Positions 1 to 9,400 of a stretch of DNA of 64,000 bases are shown here, piece by piece (the first letter of the stretch is position 1; each line of letters opens with the position of its first letter). The stretch spans positions 2,604,001 through 2,668,000 of the forward strand of contig NZ_CP010054.1 in assembly GCF_000801315.1 (NCBI RefSeq). Reading direction: 5' to 3'. A model generated the notes under the pieces. It made no database searches, was not told the origin of the DNA, and saw only the letters and a program-made list of their open reading frames with translations. This stretch comes from Hymenobacter sp. DG25B (GTDB lineage Bacteria > Bacteroidota > Bacteroidia > Cytophagales > Hymenobacteraceae). The position numbers were made by a program, and so were the translations under genes.

Positions 1-10
1 TAACCCGTGT

Positions 11-1399
11 ATGTCTACTGCTACTTTCGCCGACCTCGGCCTCGCTCCTTCCTTTCTGCAGGCCCTGGAGGAACTGACTTTTACCACCCCTACCCCCGTG
101 CAGGAGCAGGTAATTCCGTTGGCGCTGGCCGGGCAGGACATTGCGGGCCAGGCCCCCACCGGCTCGGGTAAAACCGCCGCCTACGGCCTCTCCGTGCTGC
201 AGCAGCTGGATGTAAAGCAGGATGCCGTGCAGGTAATTGTGCTGGTGCCCGCCCGCGAGCTGGCCCTGCAGGTGCGCGACGCCCTCAAGAAGCTGGGCAA
301 ATACCTGCCTAACCTGCGCGTAGCCGCCTTTTACGGGGGCCACGCCTTCCGCGAAGAAACCCAGAGCCTGAAGCAGGCCCCGCACGTGGTGGTAGCCACC
401 CCCGGCCGCCTGCTCGACCACTTTGAGCGCCGCACCATTATCCCTAATCAGCTGAAAATTCTGGTGCTGGATGAAGCTGACAAGCTGCTGGAATTGGGCT
501 TTCAGGATGAGCTGGTAGAGATTGTGAAGCGCCTGCCGCGTCGCCGCCAGACGTTGCTGTTCTCGGCTACCATGTCGGATAAAGTGGTGGATCTGATTCG
601 CAAAAACCTGACCCGCCCCCGCGTGATTGACGTGGGCCAGGACGATGACCGCCTCCCCGAAAACCTGCGTCTGCTGGGCCATGTTGGCACCCTGGAGCAG
701 AAGCCCGCCGCTCTGCTGCACCTGTTGCACCAGCCCGAAACCGGCCGCGCCCTCATCTTCTGCAACACCCGCGACCGGTGCGTGGAGCTCACCCGCTTTC
801 TGCAGGGCCGCGGCGTAGCCGCTGAAGTACTGCACGGCAAAATGCCCCAGCCCGAGCGCGACAAAGCCCTGCTTAAGTTGCGCAACGGCTCCAGCCAGGT
901 ACTGGTAGCCACCGACGTAGCCGCCCGCGGCATTGACGTAACGCTGCTGGACACCGTGATTCAGTATGATGCGCCGGATAAGGCTGATGGTTTCCAGCAC
1001 CGGGCCGGCCGCACCGCCCGCGCCGGCGCCGAGGGTACCGCCCACATTTTGGCCACGCCCAAAGAGCAGGCACACGTGCAGAAGTGGCCCATTGCCGCCA
1101 GCATTAAGTGGGATGTCATCAAAGCACCTAAGCTGCCCCCGGCCGCACCCAAAGCGCCCAAGCCAACCAACGTAACGCTGCACATCTCCGCCGGCAAAAA
1201 GGAGAAGGTGAGCATCCACGATTTGGTGGGCACCTTTATGGCGCACGGCGGTCTGGAGCGCGACGCCGTGGGCCACATCGAAGTATTCGACCACTACAGC
1301 TACGTGGCCGTGCCGCGCCAAATGGCGGCGGAAGTGGCCGAGCGGGTGACCGGCGCCAAAATCAAAGGCCGGAAAATCCGGGTTTCGGTAGCGGAATAA
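11..1399 (+). CDS. DEAD-box ATP-dependent RNA helicase, DbpA-like
   Basis: This 462-residue protein is an ATP-dependent RNA helicase of the DEAD-box family, probably acting in ribosome assembly or RNA remodelling in the cytoplasm. Visible motifs are the Q-motif region near residues 20-35, Walker A APTGSGKT with Lys54, PTREL-like PARELAL (80-86), DEAD at 154-157, SAT at 185-187, and the second RecA domain with ARGID and the HRAGRTAR arginine finger. The C-terminus (about 385-462) matches the DbpA RNA-binding domain, an RRM-like fold that in E. coli DbpA recognises 23S rRNA hairpin 92. The start lies only 10 bases into the window, so its promoter cannot be judged. A palindromic repeat follows. 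Family assignment is firm; the exact rRNA target is inferred. Confidence 0.93.
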   Translation: MSTATFADLGLAPSFLQALEELTFTTPTPVQEQVIPLALAGQDIAGQAPTGSGKTAAYGLSVLQQLDVKQDAVQVIVLVPARELALQVRDALKKLGKYLPNLRVAAFYGGHAFREETQSLKQAPHVVVATPGRLLDHFERRTIIPNQLKILVLDEADKLLELGFQDELVEIVKRLPRRRQTLLFSATMSDKVVDLIRKNLTRPRVIDVGQDDDRLPENLRLLGHVGTLEQKPAALLHLLHQPETGRALIFCNTRDRCVELTRFLQGRGVAAEVLHGKMPQPERDKALLKLRNGSSQVLVATDVAARGIDVTLLDTVIQYDAPDKADGFQHRAGRTARAGAEGTAHILATPKEQAHVQKWPIAASIKWDVIKAPKLPPAAPKAPKPTNVTLHISAGKKEKVSIHDLVGTFMAHGGLERDAVGHIEVFDHYSYVAVPRQMAAEVAERVTGAKIKGRKIRVSVAE

Positions 1400-1467
1400 T
1401 CAGCAGGTAAACTTTACTGGCATAACTCTCTTTGGCTTAGCTGAAAGATAAGCTGATCAGTAATTCC

Positions 1468-1567
1468 TGTCATCCTGAGCTTGCGAAGGACCTTTTTATG
1501 GCTGAACGACTCGCATCATAACGACTCATTCCAGCGGGAGAAAGGTCCTTCCTGCGTCAGGATGACA
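1468..1567. repeat. Palindromic intergenic repeat, family A copy 1
   Basis: An element of about 100 bases begins TGTCATCCTGAGC and ends with the reverse complement of that start, with inner arms GCGAAGGACCTT and AAGGTCCTT. The central part (CTGAACGA, ACGACTC) is shared with copies at 50326, 55232 and 56652. It lies between the helicase and the phosphatase gene and may act as a terminator-like hairpin. This copy has the most mismatches between its arms. Confidence 0.85.
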
Positions 1568-1694
1568 AACAACAAAAAATCGGATTCCGATACACATCAA
1601 AATTATGAGCTGACCTCTACCATACGTGCTGTATGGTAGAGGTCAGTTTGATTTATATAAATTCTTCTCCCAACGGAGGTTATTGAGTTTCAGC

Positions 1695-2051
1695 ATGAGC
1701 AACACCCATCAGCTACTCTTTATCTGCAGCCAGAACCGTTGGCGCAGCCTTACGGCAGAGCGGCTTTTTGATGGGCATTCGCACTATGAAGCCCGCTCGG
1801 CCGGCACCGAGCCAGGTGCCCGGGTGCGCGTCACGGCCGGGCATCTGGGTTGGGCCGATACCGTGTTTGTGATGGAGCGCCGGCATGCGGATATTCTGCA
1901 GCAAAAGTTTGGGGCTGAGCTGGCCGGCAAAACCATCATAAACCTCCGCATCCCGGATAAATTCCAGTTCCTCTCGCCGGTGCTGCAGGAGCTTTTGCGG
2001 GAGCGGCTGGCGGAGCACCTCGGGCCGGACGTTTGGCGGCAGCAAAGGTAA
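1695..2051 (+). CDS. Low-molecular-weight protein tyrosine phosphatase-like protein
   Basis: This 118-residue protein resembles the short bacterial family of predicted protein tyrosine phosphatases. The P-loop is CSQNRWRS, a C-x5-R-S signature with Cys11 as the likely nucleophile and Arg17 as the phosphate-binding residue. A later Pro-Asp pair in the segment RIPDKFQF is the likely general acid. The family is shorter than classical LMW-PTPs (about 150 residues). The ATG at 1695 is preferred over an in-frame upstream start at 1626 because the conserved fold begins there and a GGAGG-type ribosome-binding site sits near 1674, which is unusual for this genome. It converges on dinB with a 6-base gap. 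Its substrate is unknown. Confidence 0.8.
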   Translation: MSNTHQLLFICSQNRWRSLTAERLFDGHSHYEARSAGTEPGARVRVTAGHLGWADTVFVMERRHADILQQKFGAELAGKTIINLRIPDKFQFLSPVLQELLRERLAEHLGPDVWRQQR

Positions 2052-2057
2052 ATTCCT

Positions 2058-3146
2058 TTACAGGTTGAGACGCAGCTGCTGCCCAGCTATAGGCTCCGTG
2101 GCATCCAAAGAAGAAAGGGAAACACCCAGCAGGCGCACGCCTTTTACCAGGGGTAGAATACCAAGAAGCAGCTCATTGCTGACCTGCTGAAAAGCGGACT
2201 GCGTGGTGAGCGGCACACTGAAAGTGCGGCTGCGGGTTATCACCTGAAAGTCAGTGTATTTGATTTTGACCGTTACGGTGCGGCCCCGCACGCCCATGCG
2301 CTCCGTGGTACCCCAAACGGATTGAATTTCAGGCTCCAGGCCCGCCAGCAGTTCCTCGGTGGTCATCAGATCCTGGCCAAACGTGTTTTCGGAGCCGATG
2401 GACTTGCGGACCTGGTCGGCTTCTACGGGGCGGTGGTCCTGGGCGCGGGCCAGGCCATAATAGTAGCCGCCGGCCTTGCCAAAGTGCTGGCGCAGGAAGG
2501 CTTCCGACTGCTGGCGCAGATCAAGGCCGGTGAAGATACCCAACTGGTTCATGCGGGCGGCGGTTACCGGACCAATGCCGTGAAACTGCCCCACGGAAAG
2601 CGCCTCCACAAACGCCGGCCCCTGGTGCGGGCGGATCACGAAGAGCCCGTCGGGCTTGCGGTAATCGGAGGCCAGCTTAGCCAGCAGCTTGTTGTAGGAA
2701 ACGCCGGCCGAGGCCGTCAGCTGCGTTTCGGCCCGGATGCGCGCCCTGATTTGCCGGGCCAGCTCCGTGGCCGTGGTATGCTGGTCCTGCAGGGTATGCG
2801 TTACGTCCAGGTAGGCTTCATCGAGGGAAAGCGGCTCAATAAGGAGCGTGTAGTCTTCCATAATGGCCCGCACCTGCCTGGAAACAGCTTTGTATACATC
2901 GAAGCGGGGCTTTACGAAGATAAGCTCGGGGCATTTGCGCTGGGCAATGGTGGAGGGCATGGCTGAGCGCACCCCAAACTTACGGGCCTCGTAGCTGGCG
3001 GCGGCTACTACGCCGCGCTGGCGCGGGCTGCCCACCGCTACGGGTTTGCCGCGCAGCTCGGGGTTGTCGCGCTGCTCCACCGAGGCATAGAAAGCATCCA
3101 TGTCCAGATGGATGATTTTGCGGGTATCGGGGTGCTCGGTGGCCAT
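2058..3146 (-). CDS. dinB: DNA polymerase IV (Y-family translesion polymerase)
   Basis: The product of about 362 residues is an error-prone Y-family DNA polymerase that copies past lesions. The catalytic carboxylates are visible: Asp15 in LDMDAFYASVE, and Asp109-Glu110 in LSLDEAYLD. The GVSYNKLLAKLASDYRKPDG segment of the palm/thumb is intact. The C-terminus ends QLRLNL, a good match to the QLxLxL beta-clamp-binding peptide. An in-frame ATG at 3179 would add 11 residues, but a TATCTTTG promoter element at 3161-3168 lies downstream of it, so 3146 is preferred. No LexA-type box was identified. It lies directly downstream of the hybrid kinase gene and may be transcribed separately from it. Confidence 0.93.
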   Translation of the reverse strand: MATEHPDTRKIIHLDMDAFYASVEQRDNPELRGKPVAVGSPRQRGVVAAASYEARKFGVRSAMPSTIAQRKCPELIFVKPRFDVYKAVSRQVRAIMEDYTLLIEPLSLDEAYLDVTHTLQDQHTTATELARQIRARIRAETQLTASAGVSYNKLLAKLASDYRKPDGLFVIRPHQGPAFVEALSVGQFHGIGPVTAARMNQLGIFTGLDLRQQSEAFLRQHFGKAGGYYYGLARAQDHRPVEADQVRKSIGSENTFGQDLMTTEELLAGLEPEIQSVWGTTERMGVRGRTVTVKIKYTDFQVITRSRTFSVPLTTQSAFQQVSNELLLGILPLVKGVRLLGVSLSSLDATEPIAGQQLRLNL

Positions 3147-3160
3147 AGTATGGAAGAGCC

Positions 3161-3168
3161 CAAAGATA
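3161..3168 (-). promoter_or_regulatory. Candidate -7 promoter element for dinB
   Basis: On the minus strand this reads TATCTTTG, an exact match to the Bacteroidota -7 consensus TAnnTTTG, ending 14 bases before the dinB ATG at 3146. No convincing -33 TTTG lies at the right distance, so this is a moderate call. Confidence 0.4.
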
Positions 3169-3214
3169 CGCCGGCCCATGCAGGATTCCGCAGCGCGGAT
3201 GGGCGTAGCCGGTG

Positions 3215-6200
3215 CTAGGCCTCGCTCTGCAGGGAATGCAGCTCCTGGGTCATCTGGGCTATTAATTCCTGCAGCAGCAGCGTGGTTTCCTCAATCAGGG
3301 GCTCCAGAATATCGGGGTTAAAGCTGCCGGGCCATTTATCCAGCTGCAGCACCAGCGGCAGAATGCGGTGCACCTGTACGTGCTCCAGACTGGGCTTCAG
3401 CTTGTGGGCGCTGGCGCGCAGCACCTGTACATCCTGGTGCTGGCGGGCGGTGGTAAGCTCCTCAATAGCCTCCTGCGCGCTTTCTATAAACGACTCCAGC
3501 ATCAGGAGGACAAAACTTTGGTCGCCCTGCCCTATTTTCTGAATGATTTCCAGATTATAAAAAGGCGGCTCTTCCGGCTGCCGGGAAACAGCGAGGGCAT
3601 TTTCCTGCCCGGCTTTCCCGGTCAGCCAGGCGCCAATAATTTTGAACAGCTCGTCTTCCTGAAAAGGCTTGGTGAGGTAGTCGTTCATGCCCGCCTGCAG
3701 GCATTTTTCCCGCTCGCCCTTAATGGCATTGGCCGTGAGGGCAATAACGGGGGTGGTAAGTACCAGTTGCTGGCGCAGAAACTGAGTGGCTTCCAACCCG
3801 TTCATCACGGGCATCTGCACGTCCATCAGAATCACGTCAAACACGTGCTGCCGGGCCAGCTCCACGGCAATGGCGCCGTTTTCGGCTTCGGTAATCTGCA
3901 TGCCGGCATTACTCAGTAGCCCCTTGGCAATCTGGCGGTTAAAAGCGTTGTCTTCAACCAGCAGAATGTGCTTGTCGCGCAGAATTTCCCGGCTTTCGGG
4001 GGTGGCTTCTATTTTCTCGGGCAGGTCCCGGGCGGTGCCCACCGGCAGCACCAGCGTAAACTGGCTGCGGGTGCCGTGGTATTTCTGGCTTTCAATCTGA
4101 ATTTCGCCGCCCATGAGGCGTACCAGGCTGCGGCTGATGCTGAGGCCGAGGCCAGTCCCGCCAAACTTGCGCGTAACGGAGGTATCTTCCTGGCTGAACT
4201 CCTTGAAAATATCGGCCAGGTATTCCGGGTCGATGCCGATACCGGTATCGGACACGGTGAACTGAATTTCTACCTGCCCGGGCTGCTTTGCCAGTAGCTC
4301 GCAGGTTATGGTTACCTGCCCTTTTTCGGTGAATTTAATGGCATTGCCGGCCAGATTCAGCAGCACCTGCGTTAGGCGGTATGGGTCGCCGAGCAGTACT
4401 TCCGGCAGGCGCGCATCCACAGAGGTGAGGAACAGCAGACCTTTTTCTTCGGCTTTGAAATGCAGGCTTTTCTGGACCTGGCGCAGCAGGTGGTCCATGG
4501 TAAACCCAATGCTTTCAATGGACAGCTGGCTGGCGCCAATTTTTGACAGGTCCAGAATATCATTGATAATCACGAGCAGGTTTTCGCCGGAGGAGGCAAT
4601 GGCCCGCAGGTAATTCTGCTGCTCCTGGTTGAGCGGGGTTTTGGCCAGCAGCTGGCCCATGCCCAGAATGGCGTTCAGCGGCGTGCGGATTTCGTGGCTC
4701 ATGTTGGCCAGAAATAGCTCTTTGGAGCGGGTAGACTCCTCGGCAAACTCCTTGGCCGCACGCAGATTAAGCTCCAACTGCTTCTGGTGCGTGATATCCA
4801 GGGTGATACTGATGGAGCCGTATACCTGCTTCTGGTCGTTATAAATGGGCCCGGCACTAATCAGCAGCCATTTTTCCTCTCCGGTTTTGCTGATGACGGC
4901 CAGCTCGTAGGTATCGGAAATGCCCTGCAGGCGACTATTGTTCTTGGCATCCAGGAACTCCACGTCCTCTGGGTGCAGAATTTGATGGATGGCCCTCTGG
5001 TATAGGAATTCCTCCCGCTGAAAGCCGGTAATGTCGCAAAATGCCTGATTTACATAGGTCACGTTATTATTGAGGTCCAGCTCTACCAGGCCCATGTTCA
5101 TGCTCTCAATAATGCTGCGGTACTTTTCTTCCCGCCGCTTCAGGGCATCTTCATTGTTTTTGCGCTCGGTAATGTCCTCGAACTTGCACAGGCTGCCAAT
5201 GTATTTATCGTCTACCTGAATGGGCACAAAATCACATTGCAGCGTGCGGCCACTTTTCAGCTTAAAGATTTCGCCGGTTCTGAGCTGCGGGTGCTGGCGC
5301 AACGCCTGGTAGTGGCGGTCAAACTGCTCTTCGTCTTTGAACTTGCTTCTAACCTGCTGATTAAAAGTCAGCGTGTTCATGCCCACCAGCGCTTCTGGCG
5401 TCACAGGCAAGTCGAAGATGCGACAGATAGCCTCGTTGGCCAGCACTACCTGGTTGCTTTCATCTTCCAGCAAAATGCCTTCCTGGAAGTTGGAAATGGT
5501 GGTATACAGGCGCAGCGTAGTGGCCTCAATGGCCAGGTTGGCTTTCTTGATTTCCGAAATATCGGTGTGCACGCCGGTCATAATCAGGGGGCGGCCCTGC
5601 TCATCGTATTTCGTTATCAGGCCCCGGGTCAACACCCATTTGTAGTCGCCGCTTTTGCACATTAAGCGCCGCTCTACAGAGTACATGGGCACCTGCCCGC
5701 TCAGGTAGGCATCGGAGGCCTGTATGCTCAGGGCCTGGTCGTCGGGGTGTACGTGGTTGAGCCAGCTTTGCTGATGACTCTCAAACTCTTCCTCGGTGTA
5801 GCCCAGCATGCGGATATAGGCTTTGGAGAAGTACTCCTGCCCGGTCTGGTAGTTGAACTCCCAGGCGCCGTCGCCGAAGCGCTCCATGGCCAGCTGCCAG
5901 CGCTGCTCATTTTCGCGCACGGTTTCTTCGGCCTGCTTTAGCGCCGTGATGTCCAGGAGAATACCGCTGAATATACTACCCTGCGCATCGGTACTGGAGT
6001 GCCGGGAGTTAGCCCGGCACCAGCGCAGGGGCTGGCCGGGTACTACCAGGCGCCCTTCAAAAGACCAGGATTTCCCTTCCTTCCGGGCCAGCTCCATGGC
6101 GGCGTCCCACTGCGCTCTGTCCTCCGGATGGATGATATCACGCAGGTGGTTGAGTTGCTCCGGCACTACGCCAAACATCTCACGCAGCTTGGGGCTGCTG

Positions 6201-6715
6201 TAGGAAAGGCCGGCGGAGCCATCCTGGTTTTCCCGCCACTGAAATAGTACGCCGGGCACCTGCTCCACCAGAAACCGAAACCGCTCCTCGCTTTCGGCTA
6301 AAAAGCGCTGGGTGGCTTTGCGCTCGGCTATATCCTCCAGCAGACCGGCAAAGCGGGGGCCGCCATCGGGCCCCTGGCCCATGGGCTGCACTTTCACCTG
6401 CACCCAGCCCATGGTGCCATCCTTGTGCGGGGCCAGCACTTCATAGCGAAAAGCGGTACCAGCCGCCAGCCGCTCCTGCATGTAGTACTCGGGGCTTTCG
6501 TCGCTGGCTAAATCACTCAGAATCATCCAGACGGGCTGGCCCACTACTTCGCTGTGCTCGTACCCAAAAAGCGCCGTAAATCCCCGATTCACCCAGGTAA
6601 TGTACCCGTGCTGATCCAGCAGCACCACGGCATCAAATACTTCCTGCACCAGCAGGAGCTCCTGCTCCCGCGGGTTGAAATTATAGGAGGAAGCAAGGTT
6701 TTTATCGGTAGTCAT
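3215..6715 (-). CDS. Multi-PAS hybrid sensor histidine kinase with receiver and Hpt domains
   Basis: A 1166-residue signalling protein with no obvious membrane segment. Domain order: five PAS/PAC domains (about 20-133, 140-265, 270-395, 400-520, 525-650), HisKA with phospho-acceptor His674 in MSHEIRTPLN, HATPase with N box (NLAGNAIKF), G1 DTGIGID and G2 GGTGLGLS, receiver domain with phospho-acceptor Asp965 in ILMDVQMP, and a C-terminal Hpt domain with His1104 in SAHKLKPSL. It thus carries a complete His-Asp-His phosphorelay, needing only a terminal response regulator, which is not encoded nearby. Several PAS domains may bind ligands or cofactors, but none shows a diagnostic residue I could read. 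It probably has its own promoter in the upstream gap. Confidence 0.95.
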   Translation of the reverse strand: MTTDKNLASSYNFNPREQELLLVQEVFDAVVLLDQHGYITWVNRGFTALFGYEHSEVVGQPVWMILSDLASDESPEYYMQERLAAGTAFRYEVLAPHKDGTMGWVQVKVQPMGQGPDGGPRFAGLLEDIAERKATQRFLAESEERFRFLVEQVPGVLFQWRENQDGSAGLSYSSPKLREMFGVVPEQLNHLRDIIHPEDRAQWDAAMELARKEGKSWSFEGRLVVPGQPLRWCRANSRHSSTDAQGSIFSGILLDITALKQAEETVRENEQRWQLAMERFGDGAWEFNYQTGQEYFSKAYIRMLGYTEEEFESHQQSWLNHVHPDDQALSIQASDAYLSGQVPMYSVERRLMCKSGDYKWVLTRGLITKYDEQGRPLIMTGVHTDISEIKKANLAIEATTLRLYTTISNFQEGILLEDESNQVVLANEAICRIFDLPVTPEALVGMNTLTFNQQVRSKFKDEEQFDRHYQALRQHPQLRTGEIFKLKSGRTLQCDFVPIQVDDKYIGSLCKFEDITERKNNEDALKRREEKYRSIIESMNMGLVELDLNNNVTYVNQAFCDITGFQREEFLYQRAIHQILHPEDVEFLDAKNNSRLQGISDTYELAVISKTGEEKWLLISAGPIYNDQKQVYGSISITLDITHQKQLELNLRAAKEFAEESTRSKELFLANMSHEIRTPLNAILGMGQLLAKTPLNQEQQNYLRAIASSGENLLVIINDILDLSKIGASQLSIESIGFTMDHLLRQVQKSLHFKAEEKGLLFLTSVDARLPEVLLGDPYRLTQVLLNLAGNAIKFTEKGQVTITCELLAKQPGQVEIQFTVSDTGIGIDPEYLADIFKEFSQEDTSVTRKFGGTGLGLSISRSLVRLMGGEIQIESQKYHGTRSQFTLVLPVGTARDLPEKIEATPESREILRDKHILLVEDNAFNRQIAKGLLSNAGMQITEAENGAIAVELARQHVFDVILMDVQMPVMNGLEATQFLRQQLVLTTPVIALTANAIKGEREKCLQAGMNDYLTKPFQEDELFKIIGAWLTGKAGQENALAVSRQPEEPPFYNLEIIQKIGQGDQSFVLLMLESFIESAQEAIEELTTARQHQDVQVLRASAHKLKPSLEHVQVHRILPLVLQLDKWPGSFNPDILEPLIEETTLLLQELIAQMTQELHSLQSEA

Positions 6716-7109
6716 TACGCTAATCTAAGGGTAGGCTTGCGGCAAGCAGCTCCGGGCGGGGCCTGAAGTGTCTTCTGCCTTGAAACCAAGTATAGCTGAG
6801 CCTACAAACCGCCCCATCCAATACCCGGCAATCTGGCTGCAAGTAGCTCATAAATAGCTTCGCGCAGCTATTTTACCCTAGATACTATTTTGCGGCTATA
6901 AAAACCAACCGCCTACCCAGTAGCCTGGTGCTCGCTGAATGCAGCTACCAGCCACTTTTGGCGAGCTTCTGCCCACTATGGAACAGGCCTGACCCAGGGA
7001 TTAGAAGGGCAGCGGATGTATTTCGAAAATTAATTTGAAATAAGCTGTAACCTTCCCCAAAAGCCGAAGTTTCCACGCTCGAATACGCCCACTACTTATC
7101 GACTTCCAC
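6716..7109. other. Divergent intergenic region, no gene seen
   Basis: This 394-base gap separates the divergent hybrid kinase and ECF sigma genes and should hold both promoters. The part near 7020-7060 is AT-rich. I see no exact TAnnTTTG element, no RNA gene and no credible small ORF. Confidence 0.6.
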
Positions 7110-7682
7110 TTGAACTCGCTCACGGACAATTCGCTCATGCTGCAAGTGAAGGCCGGCCAGGTCGATAAGATGGGCTTGCTCTTTGAGCGCTACCATCGGC
7201 CGTTGTTGGCGTTTTTCTACCACTCCAATGGTAATGCCACGGCCAGCGAAGACCTGGTGCAAAACGTGTTTTACCGCATGCTGAAATACCGCCACACCTT
7301 CACGGGTGACGGCGAGTTTCGAACCTGGATGTACCACCTCGCGCGCAACGTGCTAGCCGATGCCGCGAAGAAAAGCAAACCCTCGGCCCACCACCAGGAC
7401 ATAGCAGACTGGGCCGATAAAATTGCAGGCGGGACGACGGCCGACGCCAGTCTGCAGCAGGCACAGGAGGTAGCGCAATTGCACCGGGCTATGGCCCGCC
7501 TCAGTGCCGAACAGCGGGAAATACTCGTCATGAGTCGTTTCCAGGAGCTGAAATACGAGCAGATAGCGCAGCTGCTTGATACGACGGTAGGAGCCGTGAA
7601 GGTGCGCGCGCACCGGGCCCTCTGCCAATTGAAGGACATTTATTTGCTAATGGAAAATGGAAGCCAAGTTCGGAAACTGTGA
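7110..7682 (+). CDS. ECF-type RNA polymerase sigma factor
   Basis: A 190-residue sigma-70-family ECF factor. Region 2 covers about residues 20-85 (LLFERYHRPLLAFFYH, then SEDLVQNVFYRMLK) and region 4 about 120-175 (LSAEQREILVMSRFQELKYEQIA, then a helix-turn-helix). The likely start is TTG at 7110, because it keeps the conserved LTDNSLMLQVKAG lead; an ATG at 7137 would remove half of it. Its 3' end overlaps the anti-sigma gene by 26 bases, which supports translational coupling. It probably directs transcription of its own operon, including the two DUF4097 genes, though no target promoter could be shown. Confidence 0.9.
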   Translation: MNSLTDNSLMLQVKAGQVDKMGLLFERYHRPLLAFFYHSNGNATASEDLVQNVFYRMLKYRHTFTGDGEFRTWMYHLARNVLADAAKKSKPSAHHQDIADWADKIAGGTTADASLQQAQEVAQLHRAMARLSAEQREILVMSRFQELKYEQIAQLLDTTVGAVKVRAHRALCQLKDIYLLMENGSQVRKL

Positions 7683-8586
7683 GGGGGTGCAAGAGGGGCT
7701 GATGGACTTGCTGGCCAACGAATTGTCGGCGCAGGAACAGCAGGCTATGCACGCCCATCTGGCGCACTGCCCGGCCTGCCAGCACGAATTGCAGGCCGTA
7801 CAAAAGCTCTGGCACACGATGGGAAACCTGCCCGTGCCGGAGCCCAGTGAGCAGCTGCGCCCCCGCTTCTACAGCATGTTGGCGGAGTTTCAGGCCGATG
7901 AGCAGCGCAAGCAGCGCTGGTCGTTGGCGGGCATGCTCCAACAACTGCAGGATTGGTGGCAGCCGGAATATGCTACCCGCCTGGCTTACAGTCTCGTGTT
8001 GCTGGTAGTGGGCCTGGCGGCCGGCTACCTGCTGCGGGGCCGGGAAACGGCTGCTCCGGCCGATTCCCAACAGCCCATGGCGGTAGTAGAAGCCCCGGAC
8101 GGAAATGTGCAGCAGGCGCAAATGCTCACGCTGCTGGCTAACCCCTCGGCGGTGCAGCGGCTGCGCGCCGTGAGCTACGCCGAGGAGTTGGCCCCCAGCA
8201 ACGACCGGGTGGTGGCGGCCCTGCTCAGCACGCTTAACCAGGACCCGAACGTGAATGTGCGGCTGGCGTCGCTGGAAGTACTGGCGGGCCTTTCCCAGGA
8301 CCCCACCGTGCGCCAGGGCCTGGTACGCTCTCTGGCCCGGCAGGAATCCCCGCTCGTGCAGTCGGCTATGGCCGATGTGATGGTGCAGCTGCAGGAGCGC
8401 CGCTCGGTGCGCCCCCTGCGGAAACTACTGCAGCAGGAAAACCTGAACGAGCAGGTAAAAACCAAAATCGAGCAAAGCATTCAGTCTTTGTCTACAGAAC
8501 GGTCTGCGGACCACTCAACCCCTTCAACCTACGATGAAACCCTTCACCATATTCGGACTGATCTGGACACTTCTGTGGCTGCCTAG
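7657..8586 (+). CDS. Membrane anti-sigma factor with zinc-finger and HEAT repeats
   Basis: A 309-residue single-pass membrane protein. The N-terminus is an anti-sigma zinc-finger (zf-HC2): Cys8 and the segment AHLAHCPAC give a Cys/His-x3-Cys-x2-Cys pattern. One transmembrane helix lies near 107-125 (YSLVLLVVGLAAGYLL). The C-terminal outside part (about 145-285) contains HEAT-like helical repeats (for example DPNVNVRLASLEVLAGL and ESPLVQSAMADVMVQL). It should hold the upstream ECF factor inactive at the membrane and release it on an envelope signal sensed by the repeat domain; that sensing role is inferred. It overlaps both neighbours, by 26 and 53 bases. The last 20 or so residues lie in the overlap with the next gene and are not repeat-like. 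Confidence 0.85.
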   Translation: MEAKFGNCEGVQEGLMDLLANELSAQEQQAMHAHLAHCPACQHELQAVQKLWHTMGNLPVPEPSEQLRPRFYSMLAEFQADEQRKQRWSLAGMLQQLQDWWQPEYATRLAYSLVLLVVGLAAGYLLRGRETAAPADSQQPMAVVEAPDGNVQQAQMLTLLANPSAVQRLRAVSYAEELAPSNDRVVAALLSTLNQDPNVNVRLASLEVLAGLSQDPTVRQGLVRSLARQESPLVQSAMADVMVQLQERRSVRPLRKLLQQENLNEQVKTKIEQSIQSLSTERSADHSTPSTYDETLHHIRTDLDTSVAA

Positions 8587-9400
8587 CTGCTCTCTGCAGG
8601 CTCAGGACCGCGAATCCACAGAGAAAATCAACCGGGAAATTACCCTTACCGGCGCCACCGGCAGCAGCACGCTGGCCGTGTACAACATCTTCGGCTCGGT
8701 TACGGTGCAGGGCTATAGCGGCAATAAAGTGGTGGTAGAAGCTACCAGGACCATTAAAGCCGACAACGCCACCCACCTAGAGCAGGGCAAAAAGGAAGCC
8801 CAGATGGGCTTTGAGCAGCGCGGTGACAGTGTAATTGTATTCCTGCAGGGCCCCCAGGACTCCCGGCCCCGCCGGAACCGAAACTGGAACAACCACGACA
8901 TTGACTACGAGTATTCCTTCGATATCACGGTGAAAGTGCCCCGGGATATGAAAGTAAACGCCTCTACGGTAAACGGTGGCGAGATGCAGGTACAGGATGT
9001 GACGGGGCTGGTTCAGGCCCGCAACGTGAACGGCCCCGTCATTATCCGAAATGTCCGGGAGGCTACTGTGGCCAAAACAGTGAATGGTAAAGTAGAAGTC
9101 TCCCTCACCACGGCGCCCACGCAGGCAGCCTCCTACCAAACCATTAACGGCGACATAGCGGTGAGCTATCCGGCCAACGCCTCGGCGGACCTGCACTTTA
9201 AGAGCATGCACGGCGAGATGTATACCGATTTCCCGCAAACAGAAGTATTGCCGGCCCGCGTAACGCAGAATCAGCAGCGCGAAGGCGCCGGCACCAAGTA
9301 TAAACTCAACAAAGAGACGGCCGTGCGGCTGGGCAAAGGCGGCCCCGATATCCGCCTGGAAACCCTGAACGGCGACGTCACCATCAAAAAGCAAAACTGA
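8534..9400 (+). CDS. Exported DUF4097 family protein, putative lipoprotein
   Basis: A 288-residue exported protein. The N-terminus is a signal peptide with a lipobox-like LPSC (Cys about residue 19), so lipid anchoring is possible. The remainder is rich in beta strands with repeated TVNG/NVNG/TINGD turns (for example STVNGGEMQV, NVNGPVII, TVNGKVEV, TLNGDVTI). This is typical of DUF4097 / putative adhesin beta-helix domains. The family has no known biochemical activity and often sits in sigma/anti-sigma operons. Its start overlaps the preceding gene by 53 bases in another frame, and its TGA overlaps the next ATG. Confidence 0.82.
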   Translation: MKPFTIFGLIWTLLWLPSCSLQAQDRESTEKINREITLTGATGSSTLAVYNIFGSVTVQGYSGNKVVVEATRTIKADNATHLEQGKKEAQMGFEQRGDSVIVFLQGPQDSRPRRNRNWNNHDIDYEYSFDITVKVPRDMKVNASTVNGGEMQVQDVTGLVQARNVNGPVIIRNVREATVAKTVNGKVEVSLTTAPTQAASYQTINGDIAVSYPANASADLHFKSMHGEMYTDFPQTEVLPARVTQNQQREGAGTKYKLNKETAVRLGKGGPDIRLETLNGDVTIKKQN

